Below are positions 50,287 to 58,342 of a stretch of DNA of 64,000 nucleotides, piece after piece. The notes below the pieces were generated by a model, which ran no database searches, was not told the DNA's origin, and saw nothing but the letters and a program-made list of their open reading frames with translations. Position numbers and translations under genes: made by a program. Positions within the stretch are counted from its first letter, which is position 1; each line of letters opens with the position of its first letter. This stretch comes from CF-162 sp040882565 (lineage in GTDB: Bacteria > Chloroflexota > Dehalococcoidia > SM23-28-2 > RBG-16-64-32), in assembly GCA_040882565.1 (NCBI GenBank), contig JBBEAZ010000011.1, positions 1 to 64,000 on the forward strand, read 5' to 3'.

Positions 50287-51021
50287 TTAGCCGGACGTGG
50301 CTATCCGAAATGCGGCACGAAGACCGCGCCGCCGTCCCGCCTCGGCTTCGACGAGACGGTATCCATAGCCCCATTCAGTTAAGAGGATCTTCGGACTGCG
50401 CGGATTGTCTTCCAGCTTGTTGCGTAGATATGCCATATACAGCCGCAGGTAGTGAGCGCAATCCTTGAAGTCTTCGCCCCAGACCCGCTCTAACAGTTCG
50501 TTGCGGCTGCATGCTCGTCCGATGTTCTCCGCGAGCACACGAAGGAGCCGAAACTCTATTGGCGTCAAAGCTACGGTAATACCATCCTTTGACACGAGGT
50601 AGTCATCCAGATCGATGAGAACTGATCCTATACGGATCGTGCCCTTCGCTGGTCTTGCCGGCCGGACGGCCCGCAGTAGTGACTGGAGCTTTGCTGCCAG
50701 CACCTCCGGCTTCGTGATACGGGAGACATAGTCGGCCGCGCCGTTATCCAGATACCAGATCAGTTGCTCGCGGTCCGAGGTCGTTCCCCGCACTACCATC
50801 GGCACGTCGGTGAGGTCATGGAACAGCCGGAAGAAGTCGATCGTCTCCGGCCGCGAATCAACATCCAGTAATACCACGGACACGGAGTTACTGGTGATGG
50901 ACCTGACGGCGAGTTTCAGTTCCCGCGCGCAAGGAATCGCCTCTACTCCGCACAGACCAAGGCGCTCGGCAAGAGCCTGTGCTTGCTCCGGTCTTTCCCC
51001 TATTACGAGAACGCTTTCCAC
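50287..51021 (-). CDS. OmpR-type response regulator of the Tad cluster
   Basis: 244 aa, GTG start 6 nt after GGGAGG. The receiver domain retains the central Asp (VVLLDVDSR) and Lys (RITKPEV) but the N-terminal acidic pair is reduced (VIGERPEQ). The C-terminal winged helix is complete: LTPIEFRLLRVLAENIGRACSRNELLERVWG, YLRLYMAYLRNKLEDNPRSPKILLTEWGYGYRL. No histidine kinase is next to it. Likely controls the pilus operon downstream. Confidence 0.85.
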   Translation of the reverse strand: MESVLVIGERPEQAQALAERLGLCGVEAIPCARELKLAVRSITSNSVSVVLLDVDSRPETIDFFRLFHDLTDVPMVVRGTTSDREQLIWYLDNGAADYVSRITKPEVLAAKLQSLLRAVRPARPAKGTIRIGSVLIDLDDYLVSKDGITVALTPIEFRLLRVLAENIGRACSRNELLERVWGEDFKDCAHYLRLYMAYLRNKLEDNPRSPKILLTEWGYGYRLVEAEAGRRRGLRAAFRIATSG

Positions 51022-51361
51022 ACATACCTCCCAGCGCGGGGTTCTATTCGACGGGTCCGAGCCGATCGTGCAACTACGAACTCAAATAGAGTGGAGGAGA
51101 TGCGGACGTTAATGGCCAGAAGCGCCAACACCTTGGCCACCGCGAGAACATACCCCCTGCTTCTATTTATCTGTTCCGGTGGAAATCTATTACAGCCGGT
51201 TATCCACCAATTGTCAACAATTGTTCTAGATTTGCCATGCTTTGAGCGCTTCGATTCGCAATCTCAGCAGTCATTTAGCCTGCGTTCGAATCACGAACCC
51301 TTCTTTGGTATTTCTTTCAATGCTCTCGAGTGCCATCTCCAAAGAGTGGGCGGTTCCGGCG
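51022..51361. other. AT-rich intergenic region upstream of the Tad regulator
   Basis: 340 bases with markedly lower GC than the flanks and no convincing ORF. It contains the 16-bp dyad at 51208-51223 and short T/A-rich tracts. It must hold the promoter for the leftward Tad operon; I cannot assign -35/-10 with confidence. Confidence 0.35.
51208..51223. promoter_or_regulatory. palindrome CAATTGT-CA-ACAATTG, candidate operator
   Basis: A perfect 7-bp inverted repeat with 2-bp centre, about 190 bp upstream of the response regulator start, in an AT-rich intergenic region. Symmetry and position fit a dimeric regulator site. Confidence 0.4.
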
Positions 51362-51742
51362 TTAAACAGTCTGCGGATCCTCGATCACGTCGTCGAAGTC
51401 TAGCTGGTCTCCGACGGCGAGTCCTGAGGCGGCTGCCGCACCTAAAGGCATCTCAAGCACGCGGCGCGCACCGCCGCCCAGAGACGCGCGATAGGGCTTG
51501 AGGCCGTCAGCGATCTTGACCACCCGGTTCTCCCGATCCAAATAGATCACGTCGATCGGGAACCTCATGAACATCGTGTGGACGGAGCTGCAGGGGTCGA
51601 TAAGCAGCGCCTGACCGTCCGCGAGCGCTCGCCGACCCATGAGGCCCCAGAAGCGTGACCACATGCTCCGCGCAACTTCCGCGCGCGCGATCACACGCGC
51701 TTCTTGCCCTTCGACGGCGACGGTCACTACCACTGTCTTCAC
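51362..51742 (-). CDS. DUF192 protein (right copy)
   Basis: 126 aa from a GTG at 51742, placed directly after the stop of the upstream gene (51744). Signatures WSRFWGLMGRR, SSVHTMFMRFPIDVIYLDRENRVVKIADGLKPYRA and RRVLEMPLGAA. It is clearly paralogous to 39648-40052. In both copies it follows the secreted His-rich gene, indicating a conserved operon. Confidence 0.8.
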   Translation of the reverse strand: MKTVVVTVAVEGQEARVIARAEVARSMWSRFWGLMGRRALADGQALLIDPCSSVHTMFMRFPIDVIYLDRENRVVKIADGLKPYRASLGGGARRVLEMPLGAAAASGLAVGDQLDFDDVIEDPQTV

Positions 51743-51743
51743 G

Positions 51744-52277
51744 CTATTCCTCGAAGGGTGACCCGGTCGCCTCGCCGAAGGGGGGACCATATTGGAGGAC
51801 CATCGTCTCCAGATCGCGCAGGACGATTGACGCGGGGTCGCCTGCGAACGTCTCTCCGTTGACGGTCGCGCGCACTGAATGGGTGGCGTCGGCAGTACGA
51901 TCCAATAGCTGGGTGCCGCTCAACGGCTGGCCCCAAATCTGGAAGAACTGGCCCAGCGTGAAATCCTGGGCCTCGGGCGCTTCGACGTGGATAACACCGT
52001 TTCGGCCGTGGGTGTGAAGCCAGAAGAGGCATTCGTCAGGGCGGATGCCAACATTTTCTGGCGATGCGATCTGCTCGCCCTCAATCAGGATCGCGAGGTA
52101 GGAGTGGACGTGGTATTCCAGGCGCTCTCCGCTCTGGCATTTGACATCTGCGATCGTCGCATAGGTCTTGATGCCCGACGGTCTGAGGGCGAAGAACAGC
52201 GACGCCACGACCACCAGTACAAGCAAACCTACCACCACGCCCCATAGCCAATCGCGACGCCCGGTCCTGACCCGCAT
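51744..52277 (-). CDS. membrane-anchored His-rich protein, intact right copy
   Basis: 177 aa. N-terminal membrane anchor (residues about 10-31), then extracytoplasmic domain: TYATIADVKCQSGERLEYHVHSYLAILIEGEQ, DECLFWLHTHGRNGVIHVEAPE, FTLGQFFQIWGQPLS, and a C-terminal VLQYGPPFG. Three His clusters (HVH, LHTH, IHVE) are spaced as possible metal ligands and are kept in the left copy apart from the nonsense codon next to HVH. Function unknown; a metal-binding role is inference. Confidence 0.7.
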   Translation of the reverse strand: MRVRTGRRDWLWGVVVGLLVLVVVASLFFALRPSGIKTYATIADVKCQSGERLEYHVHSYLAILIEGEQIASPENVGIRPDECLFWLHTHGRNGVIHVEAPEAQDFTLGQFFQIWGQPLSGTQLLDRTADATHSVRATVNGETFAGDPASIVLRDLETMVLQYGPPFGEATGSPFEE

Positions 52278-52363
52278 TAGCGCGATTTTCCGTGCAAGCA
52301 GCTCGCGCCGGTAACGCCATGACGAGGGGGCGCGTCAAAGAACAATGACGGAGTCAATTTGCG

Positions 52364-52843
52364 ATGAACATTGGGCATTCTGAGCCAAGAGTAACAGTTA
52401 ATTGGGTTGCCGGCCTCCAGGCAATCGGCATCGCCTTCTGCCTCATCGGTATGTCGTCGGCTCCTCACGGCGCGTTGTTCCTGTACATTGCCCTGGCAAT
52501 CGCCGGATACGGCCTGATAGTGCCGCTGCAGCTCGGACACGCCGTGTTCTCGCGCGGGTTCGTGAGGCTGGTGACCCGGTGTGCGATCCTGGGTGTCGGT
52601 GTGGGCCTCGCGGCCTATCTCCTGAGCTTCGCCGTCAACTCGAGCCTGGCGCCGCTGGCGCTGGTCGGCAACGCACTCTTCTTGGGCTTGCTTGTAGCGG
52701 TCGTCGTTGCCGTTCTGCTTGCTGCGCAGAAGAAGCTGGCGAAGTGGGTGCCGGTCGCCACGCGGAGCGCGGTCGGCACCCTCGCCAAAGCTCGATCGCA
52801 GCTTGACCTGATCTCGCTCTACTTCTCCTACCCTGCCCGCTGA
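52364..52843 (+). CDS. small membrane protein, right copy of a mirrored pair
   Basis: 159 aa with four membrane helices and a charged C-terminal helix; paralogue of 38545-39018. It is divergent from the His-rich/DUF192 pair, just as on the left. Family unknown. Confidence 0.6.
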   Translation: MNIGHSEPRVTVNWVAGLQAIGIAFCLIGMSSAPHGALFLYIALAIAGYGLIVPLQLGHAVFSRGFVRLVTRCAILGVGVGLAAYLLSFAVNSSLAPLALVGNALFLGLLVAVVVAVLLAAQKKLAKWVPVATRSAVGTLAKARSQLDLISLYFSYPAR

Positions 52844-52926
52844 GCTGTTGCCGGCCCGGCTCTCGCCAGCCGATTCGCCGCACTTGAGCGCATAGAAACG
52901 TCGGGCGATATGCCCGGCGTTCAACT

Positions 52927-53409
52927 GAGGAGGAGCGCCTGCTCGTCGCGAGCAGCACCGCCTACGAGCTCTACGAGATGGCCTGGACAAACGACATCAT
53001 GACGATCGCCGCGCACGACAACATGGTCGCCGTCAACAACGCTCTTCTCGTAGACCTTGGAGGCCAGATCACCGGTGAATCCGTTGGCCAGAGGATCTAC
53101 AGCGGCACTGGGGGTGGATTTGCCTTCCCAGCGGGCGCCATGCACGCCAAGAACGGGCGCTCGATCATGGTGTTGCCATCAACCGCGCTCGTCGGCGGTG
53201 AGCGCCACTCGCGGATCCTACCCACGCTTCCAGAAGGCACCGTTGTGACGGTCCCGCGGCAATATGCCGATATCTTCGTCACCGAGCACGGTATCGCGCG
53301 ACTTCGCGACAAGACGCTGCGTGAGCGGCTCAACGAGATGATCGGCATCGCGCACCCGGACTTCCGCGGCGAACTGCGGCGAGAGGCCGGGAAGCAACCC
53401 TGGTTTTAG
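52927..53409 (+). pseudogene. acetyl-CoA hydrolase/4-hydroxybutyrate CoA-transferase, C-terminal stump
   Basis: The frame runs from about 52927 to 53409 (ATG 52978 internal): VASSTAYELYEMAWTND, then MTIAAHDNMVAVNNALLVDLGGQITGES and the C-terminal GGERHSRILPTLPEGTVVTVPRQYADIFVTEHGIARLR. This is the final third of the CoA-transferase family (normally about 430 aa). The N-terminal domain and catalytic Glu region are absent. It is likely a remnant left at the edge of the Tad-cluster insertion. Confidence 0.65.
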
Positions 53410-53427
53410 CGAGGCGTCCGGGGCGCT

Positions 53428-54378
53428 CTAGTACGAACCCGGCGTTTCGGTTCTTGCGACAACGGCTTCGTCTTCGTCGAGGTCGTCGCTGGTCGCGACC
53501 ACCCGCACTCGCCGCAGCGGGGCGGTCGCCGCGGCTGCCGCGGCTGCAACGGAGTAATCAGCAGACCCTGATCCATCTGGCTGAGGCACTTCGCGAGGGA
53601 TGTCTCTCAGCGCGGTCGAAGCCGGCCGGTGTCCACGCACCTCGCCACGTTCCAGCAGTCGTACGAACGTCTGTACGATCTGGGGATCGAACTGCTTGCC
53701 AGAGAGCTTTCGCAGGTAGGCGACCGCCTCGGCCTCTGGCCACGCGTCGCGGTAAGGGCGTTTCGTGACCAGCGCATCGAAAACGTCAGCCACAGCCGTG
53801 ATGCGGGCGACGAGCGGGATGTTGTTTTCCGTCAAGCCGTCCGGGTAACCGTTGCCGTCCCACCACTCGTGATGGTGGCGTGTCGACTGTCTCTCAAGTT
53901 CGAACAGCGGTGACTGGCCCAGCATCTTCTCGCCGATCAAGGTGTGCTTCTTGATGGCTTCGAACTCTTGAGGTGTGGGTTTCCCCGGTTGCCCGAGCAA
54001 TGCATCGGACACCGCGGCCTTGCCGAGGTCGTGGGCCACAGCGGCGCGGCCGATCGCGCGCGCCTCCTCGATCGGTATACCCAGCTCGAACGCGATCAGA
54101 GTGGCCGACTCGCGGACGCGGTGCAGGTGCTCGCTCTTCAAGGCGTCGCGNNNNNNNNNNNNNNNNNNNNNNNNNNNNNNNNNNNNNNNNNNNNNNNNNN
54201 NNNNNNNNNNNNNNNNNNNNNNNNNNNNNNNNNNNNNNNNNNNNNNNNNNGTCTCGCGTATGCGCACTCGGCGGCGGGCAAAGGCTATTGCCCCCTTCCG
54301 TTTAGGGTTCGCTCCCTCAGATATTGGCATTCCGATATAGACGACGCCCCTAACGCAGCTTGCGTTACGCGCGCACAC
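53428..54378 (-). CDS. HD-GYP-type phosphodiesterase, interrupted by assembly gap
   Basis: The readable part (53428-54150) has HD-GYP landmarks: HRVRESATLIAFELGIP, VAHDLGKAAV (HD), IKKHTLIGEKML, HHHEWWDGNGYPDG (the GYP loop), ITAVADVFDALVTKRPYR. These enzymes hydrolyse cyclic di-GMP, a plausible partner for pilus control next door. The C-terminal tail is disordered (Ala-rich, acidic). The N-terminal portion lies across 100 N; the 42 residues on the far side may or may not belong. Confidence 0.75.
   Translation of the reverse strand: MCARNASCVRGVVYIGMPISEGANPKRKGAIAFARRRVRIREXXXXXXXXXXXXXXXXXXXXXXXXXXXXXXXXXXRDALKSEHLHRVRESATLIAFELGIPIEEARAIGRAAVAHDLGKAAVSDALLGQPGKPTPQEFEAIKKHTLIGEKMLGQSPLFELERQSTRHHHEWWDGNGYPDGLTENNIPLVARITAVADVFDALVTKRPYRDAWPEAEAVAYLRKLSGKQFDPQIVQTFVRLLERGEVRGHRPASTALRDIPREVPQPDGSGSADYSVAAAAAAATAPLRRVRVVATSDDLDEDEAVVARTETPGSY
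54151..54250. other. scaffold gap of 100 N
   Basis: Exactly 100 undetermined bases, the usual placeholder for a gap of unknown length. It falls inside the HD-GYP gene. Confidence 0.95.
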
Positions 54379-54409
54379 TTGCGGCTTGCTCCTGTGTTGG
54401 CCTGCCTGC

Positions 54410-54421
54410 TACCTTACGCGC
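54410..54421 (+). promoter_or_regulatory. -10 box placed for a leaderless oxidase transcript
   Basis: TACCTT (54410-54415) ends 6 nt before the GTG start, with no Shine-Dalgarno. TTGCGG upstream is a possible -35 but the spacing (21 nt) is poor. Confidence 0.35.
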
Positions 54422-55495
54422 GTGCCCGCTTTCAACCTGGGCGACCTAGAGCCGCTCGCCCGCGAGAAGCTTCCATCGCATATCTACGATTTCATTGCCG
54501 GCGGCGCTGATGACGAGGTCACTCTCGCCCGTAACCGCACCGCCTTCGAGGCGCTTCAGATCATCCCCCGCGTGCTGGTTGACGTAACTAGCGTCGACAC
54601 CTCGACAACGGTCCTTGGGCGCGCGATTCCGACTCCAGTCATCCTCGCACCCGTCGCTTTGCACCGCCTCGCTCACCCCGAAGGCGAACTCGCCGTTGCG
54701 CGCGCTGCCTCGGCCGCCGGCACGATCATGACGTTGAGCACGATGTCCAGCACTCCGCTGGAAGAAGTGGCAGCCGCCGCAGGGGGTCCGAAATGGTTCC
54801 AGCTCTACTGCTACGGCGGACGAGAAGTTAGCGAGCGGCTGGTGCGCCGCGCGGATGCCGCCGACTTCGAGGCGCTCTGCCTGACTGTGGACGTCCCGAG
54901 GCTGGGCCGCCGCGAGCGCGACTATCGTCACGGCCTTGCCTTCCCACCCGACGTCATTCCGGCGAATTTCGCGCAGGAAGTCGACATAACTAACATTCCG
55001 CTCGATAAGCAGGGTTCGGCTATCGCCGCGTACGCGCAGGCGCTCATCAACCCCGGGGTGACCTGGGACGATGTCGACTGGATGCGCTCTCTCACGTCGA
55101 TGCCGCTGGTTCTGAAGGGTGTTCTGTCGGCGCAGGACGCCGTGCTCGCCATCGATCACGGCATTGTGGCGGTGATTGTCTCCAACCACGGTGGCCGTCA
55201 GCTCGATGGTGTGCCGGCGGGGATTGAGGTTCTGCCCGAGATCGTCGACGCCGTGGGAGGTCGCATCGAGGTTCTTGTTGACGGCGGCGTGCGGCGCGGC
55301 ACAGATGTCTTGAAGGCGCTCGCCCTCGGCGCAAGAGCTGTTCTTATCGGCCGTCCCTACATCTGGGGACTCGCGGTGGACGGCGAAGCAGGCGTTGGCC
55401 GTGTCCTCGAGATGCTGCGCCTTGAGTTTGACCTGGCGATGGCTCTTTCGGGTGTAACTTCCGTTGGCCAGATCAGTCGCGCGCTGGTCCGTTAA
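54422..55495 (+). CDS. FMN-dependent alpha-hydroxyacid oxidase/dehydrogenase
   Basis: 357 aa from GTG 54422. Family motifs: HIYDFIAGGADDEVTLARNR, FMN contacts ILAPVALHRLAHPEGELA, FQLYCYGGRE, LTVDVPRLGRRERDYRHG, and the active site IVSNHGGRQLDG with catalytic His (about residue 254) and Arg, then LVDGGVRRGTDVLKALALGARAVLIGRPYIWGL. It oxidises an L-2-hydroxyacid such as lactate, glycolate or mandelate; the exact substrate is open. Confidence 0.9.
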   Translation: MPAFNLGDLEPLAREKLPSHIYDFIAGGADDEVTLARNRTAFEALQIIPRVLVDVTSVDTSTTVLGRAIPTPVILAPVALHRLAHPEGELAVARAASAAGTIMTLSTMSSTPLEEVAAAAGGPKWFQLYCYGGREVSERLVRRADAADFEALCLTVDVPRLGRRERDYRHGLAFPPDVIPANFAQEVDITNIPLDKQGSAIAAYAQALINPGVTWDDVDWMRSLTSMPLVLKGVLSAQDAVLAIDHGIVAVIVSNHGGRQLDGVPAGIEVLPEIVDAVGGRIEVLVDGGVRRGTDVLKALALGARAVLIGRPYIWGLAVDGEAGVGRVLEMLRLEFDLAMALSGVTSVGQISRALVR

Positions 55496-55986
55496 GCGCC
55501 CGGGTGTCCGGCCGCTTCCCAGGCCGCGACCGCGCGCCGCACCTGCAGCGTGTGGTCCTCCAGGTGCGCGGCGTAGATCTCTAGCCATTGTTCCGCCGAG
55601 TACCTGCCGCTCTCCGAGTGCGTGCCCGCCGCAGCCCAGTCGGCCTCGCTCATCCGCTCCAGGATCGGCACCGTGTTGGCTCGCACAGCTTCGACCGTGA
55701 GCATCGACGCATCGAGCGGGTGGTCGTGGTAAGAGAACTTGCGCGCCCAGTTGTCTGGGTCGTAGCCGAAGATCGTCGGGTTTTCTTCCGCCACGAGGTA
55801 ACGGATCCGGCCGTGCGAGTTTGTCTCGGAGTCCGCGCAGTGCACAACGATCTCATGCACCGAGAACTCGCCTGGCCCTGGACGCCACTTGCGCATTGCC
55901 TCCGCCGCGGCCGCAACGGCCGCTTTCAGCTTCGCGGGCCCGTGTGCGTATGTCTGAATCAGACCCTTGCGCTTTGCCTTATCCAC
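55492..55986 (-). CDS. DinB-family protein
   Basis: 164 aa, four-helix DinB-like metal-binding fold: FSVHEIVVHCADSETNSHGRIRYL and the C-terminal IYAAHLEDHTLQVRRAV, with His residues at the positions that usually bind a metal (HCADSE; HLEDH). Such proteins are often thiol-transferases or of unknown activity. It is 4 nt downstream of dapF, so they share a transcript. Confidence 0.75.
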   Translation of the reverse strand: MDKAKRKGLIQTYAHGPAKLKAAVAAAAEAMRKWRPGPGEFSVHEIVVHCADSETNSHGRIRYLVAEENPTIFGYDPDNWARKFSYHDHPLDASMLTVEAVRANTVPILERMSEADWAAAGTHSESGRYSAEQWLEIYAAHLEDHTLQVRRAVAAWEAAGHPGA

Positions 55987-55989
55987 GAA

Positions 55990-56829
55990 TCACTCTGGCC
56001 ACTCGCCGTCAAACACGAACTCGGCTGGTCCAGTCAGGTACACGTCGCCCTCACCGTCCCACTCGATCGTCAGCAGCCCGCCTGGCTGTGTCACATCCAC
56101 CCGTTCGCCGACCAGCCCCTTCACATGCGCCATCACCACCGCCGCGCAGCAGCCGCTTCCGCAGGCCAGTGTCTCGCCAGCGCCGCGTTCCCAAACGCGC
56201 ACGTTCATCGACTCCCGCGAAACCACGCGAGCGACGCCGTAGTTGACTCGCGCCGGAAACACCGCGTGATGCTCCACGCTTGGGCCGACAGTCTCCAGCG
56301 GGTAGTCATTTACGTCCGAATCGATGAAGAGCACAGCGTGCGGGTTGCCCATCGATACGCAGCTGACAGCGACTTGCTGGCCGTCAATGTCGATCGGTAT
56401 GTCCAGCACGGGCGGGCGCTGGTCAGTCGTCACCGGCACTTCGGACGGCTCGAAATGGGGCGGCCCCATCGACAATCGCGATCGTACTACCTTGCCGCGT
56501 TCAATCACTGCGTCCGCCTCCAGGACGTCGTGGATGGCCTCGATCGTGACCCGGCCGTCGGTGGCAGGCGCGATACCGCGCTCCACAGCATACTTCACGA
56601 GGCACCTCACGCCGTTACCACTCACTTCGGCCTCGGAGCCGTCCGCGTTGAACAACCGCATCCGGAAGTCAGCCCGGTCGGACGGCAACAGCAGCATCAG
56701 GCCATCGGCGCCGATGCCGAGGTGGCGCTCGCACATCGCTTCCGCGATTCGCGGCCAGTCGCGCTCCTCGCCGGCAGACTCTACGATCAGGAAATCGTTC
56801 CCGGCGCCGTGCATTTTCGTGAACTTCAT
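55990..56829 (-). CDS. dapF: diaminopimelate epimerase
   Basis: 279 aa. Start MKFTKMHGAGNDFLIVES; active-site Cys in NADGSEAEVSGNGVRCLVKY (about 73-80) is replaced by Val-Ser (EVSGNG) where DapF normally has MCGNG. The second catalytic Cys is present in GAGETLACGSGCCAAVV (about 220). The odd first site deserves attention; all other family motifs (SMGNPHAV, ERGAGET) are intact. It interconverts LL- and meso-DAP for peptidoglycan and lysine. Confidence 0.9.
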   Translation of the reverse strand: MKFTKMHGAGNDFLIVESAGEERDWPRIAEAMCERHLGIGADGLMLLLPSDRADFRMRLFNADGSEAEVSGNGVRCLVKYAVERGIAPATDGRVTIEAIHDVLEADAVIERGKVVRSRLSMGPPHFEPSEVPVTTDQRPPVLDIPIDIDGQQVAVSCVSMGNPHAVLFIDSDVNDYPLETVGPSVEHHAVFPARVNYGVARVVSRESMNVRVWERGAGETLACGSGCCAAVVMAHVKGLVGERVDVTQPGGLLTIEWDGEGDVYLTGPAEFVFDGEWPE

Positions 56830-56857
56830 CGCTTGTATTCCGGACTCATCGATAGGA

Positions 56858-57408
56858 TTACGATTCTATCAGCCCCTCGTCCGACAATCGCCGCATGATC
56901 TCGTCGACGGTCTGGAACGCCGTCTGACCAGTGCTGTCCACCCACAGTCCGGTGTCTGTCATTGTCTGCCGCCGCTCGCGGTCAAGGTGGAGCGCCCAAC
57001 CCGCGCCGACCGTCTTGCCCCGCGCCGCATCCCGCGTGATTACCTGGCCACGTCAGGCGCCAGTACGACCGGCCGGAAGGGCGCGCCGGACAACTCCGCG
57101 TGCAGGTGGTCGAACCGCTTGCCGATGATGATGTCGTCCACAATCGCCGTGAACCTCGCATCGTAGAACGACCGCGCAAGCAGACAAGCATTGTGTAGGC
57201 GCAGTCGCAGCTGGCGCGCCGCTTCGCCGCCCAGATCACCCACGTCCCTTACCCACGCACCGCCCGAGACCATCATCCGCTGCAGCGCGTCGGCCTCGAT
57301 GTGAACGCCGCGCTCGAACCGCTGGGCCAACAGCCGGGATACGGTTGTCTTACCCGAGCCCTGCACCCCGGACACGACGATGATCGCCGTTTGTCGCTCA
57401 GCCGCCAC
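56858..57408 (-). CDS. small P-loop kinase (zeta/chloramphenicol-phosphotransferase-like), frameshifted
   Basis: From GTG 57408 (after AAAAGGGA) the frame reads IIVVSGVQGSGKTTVSRLLAQRF (Walker A), VHIEADALQRMMVSGG, FTAIVDDIIIGKRFDHL, then stops at 57040. In another frame the family's C-terminus continues: VITRDAARGKTVGAGWALHL and IMRRLSDEGL, ending at TAA 56858. A single indel at 57043-57048 joins both to about 183 aa. Family members phosphorylate small molecules; the substrate is unknown. It overlaps the end of miaA by 11 bp. Confidence 0.65.
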
Positions 57409-58342
57409 GCATTTCCCTTTTCCGTTGCGGTGTTTCGGCGAGCCACCCCCCAACCGTCTGGCAACCCACCTCACTTGCGTGATCACCCGCATCAATCCAC
57501 CGTAGGCGCGTGTCGCTCGCCTTGAACCAGGTGTTCTGGTGCCGAGCCAGTCGGTGTGTGCCGGTCTTCGTGCGCTTCACGGCCTCCACCCACGTCACGT
57601 CTCCGCCCAGATGCGCGCACAGCTCCCGGTAGCCAATGCCCGACATCGACGGCAGGTGGGGTCCGTAGCCGCGCTTCACCAGGCCCCGCACCTCGTCCAG
57701 GAACCCCGCCTCCATCATCGCGTCCACGCGCCGGTCAATGCGCTCGCTCAGAGCCTCGCGTGACAGGCGTAATCCGATCGTTAGGCAGTCGAATCCGGGC
57801 GCATCTTTTGTCCGCCAGTAAGAAAAGGGCTGGCCCGTAGCGTGGTACACCTCGAGCGCCCGGATGACACGCCGCACGTTGTTCGGCTGGATGTACTCCC
57901 GCGACGAAGGGTCGATCCGCGTCAATTCCGCCAGGAGGTCCGCCGGCGGGCGCGACTCCATCTCTCGGCGCCACTCCTCCCGCGGTGGCACCTCTGGCAC
58001 TCGCCAGCCCTCCAGGAGCGCCCACACGTACTGTCCGGTGCCACCAACCACCACAGGCACGTGTCCGTGCCCCCAGATCGTCTCCAGCGCCTCCTTCGCC
58101 AGCTGCAGCCATCGCCCGAGGCTAAACGCCTCGTCGGGGTAGACAATGTCGACCAGGTAGTGCGGCAGCGTATCTCGCTCCTCTGTCGTCGGCTTCGCCG
58201 TCCCGATGTCCATGAACCTGTACACCTGCCGGGAGTCGGCGTTCACGGCCTCGAACCCGCCCACCAGCCGTCGCGCGATCTCGATGGCCAGCGCCGTCTT
58301 GCCGGATGCCGTCGGGCCAACGATGGCAATCAGCTTCTGCAT
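57398..58342 (-). CDS. miaA: tRNA dimethylallyltransferase
   Basis: 314 aa. P-loop IAIVGPTASGKTALAIEIAR at the N-terminus, NADSRQVYRFMDIGTAKPT, DEAFSLGRWLQLA, VVVGGTGQYVWALLEGW, and IGYRELCAHLGG in the C-terminal half. It prenylates A37 of tRNAs reading UNN codons. TATCCT ends 6 nt before the ATG, again suggesting a leaderless start. Confidence 0.95.
   Translation of the reverse strand: MQKLIAIVGPTASGKTALAIEIARRLVGGFEAVNADSRQVYRFMDIGTAKPTTEERDTLPHYLVDIVYPDEAFSLGRWLQLAKEALETIWGHGHVPVVVGGTGQYVWALLEGWRVPEVPPREEWRREMESRPPADLLAELTRIDPSSREYIQPNNVRRVIRALEVYHATGQPFSYWRTKDAPGFDCLTIGLRLSREALSERIDRRVDAMMEAGFLDEVRGLVKRGYGPHLPSMSGIGYRELCAHLGGDVTWVEAVKRTKTGTHRLARHQNTWFKASDTRLRWIDAGDHASEVGCQTVGGWLAETPQRKREMRGG

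Noticed and set aside
53973..54510. Plus-strand ORFs running through the N gap
   Set aside because: They are open only because N has no stops; the minus-strand HD-GYP reading is supported by motifs.
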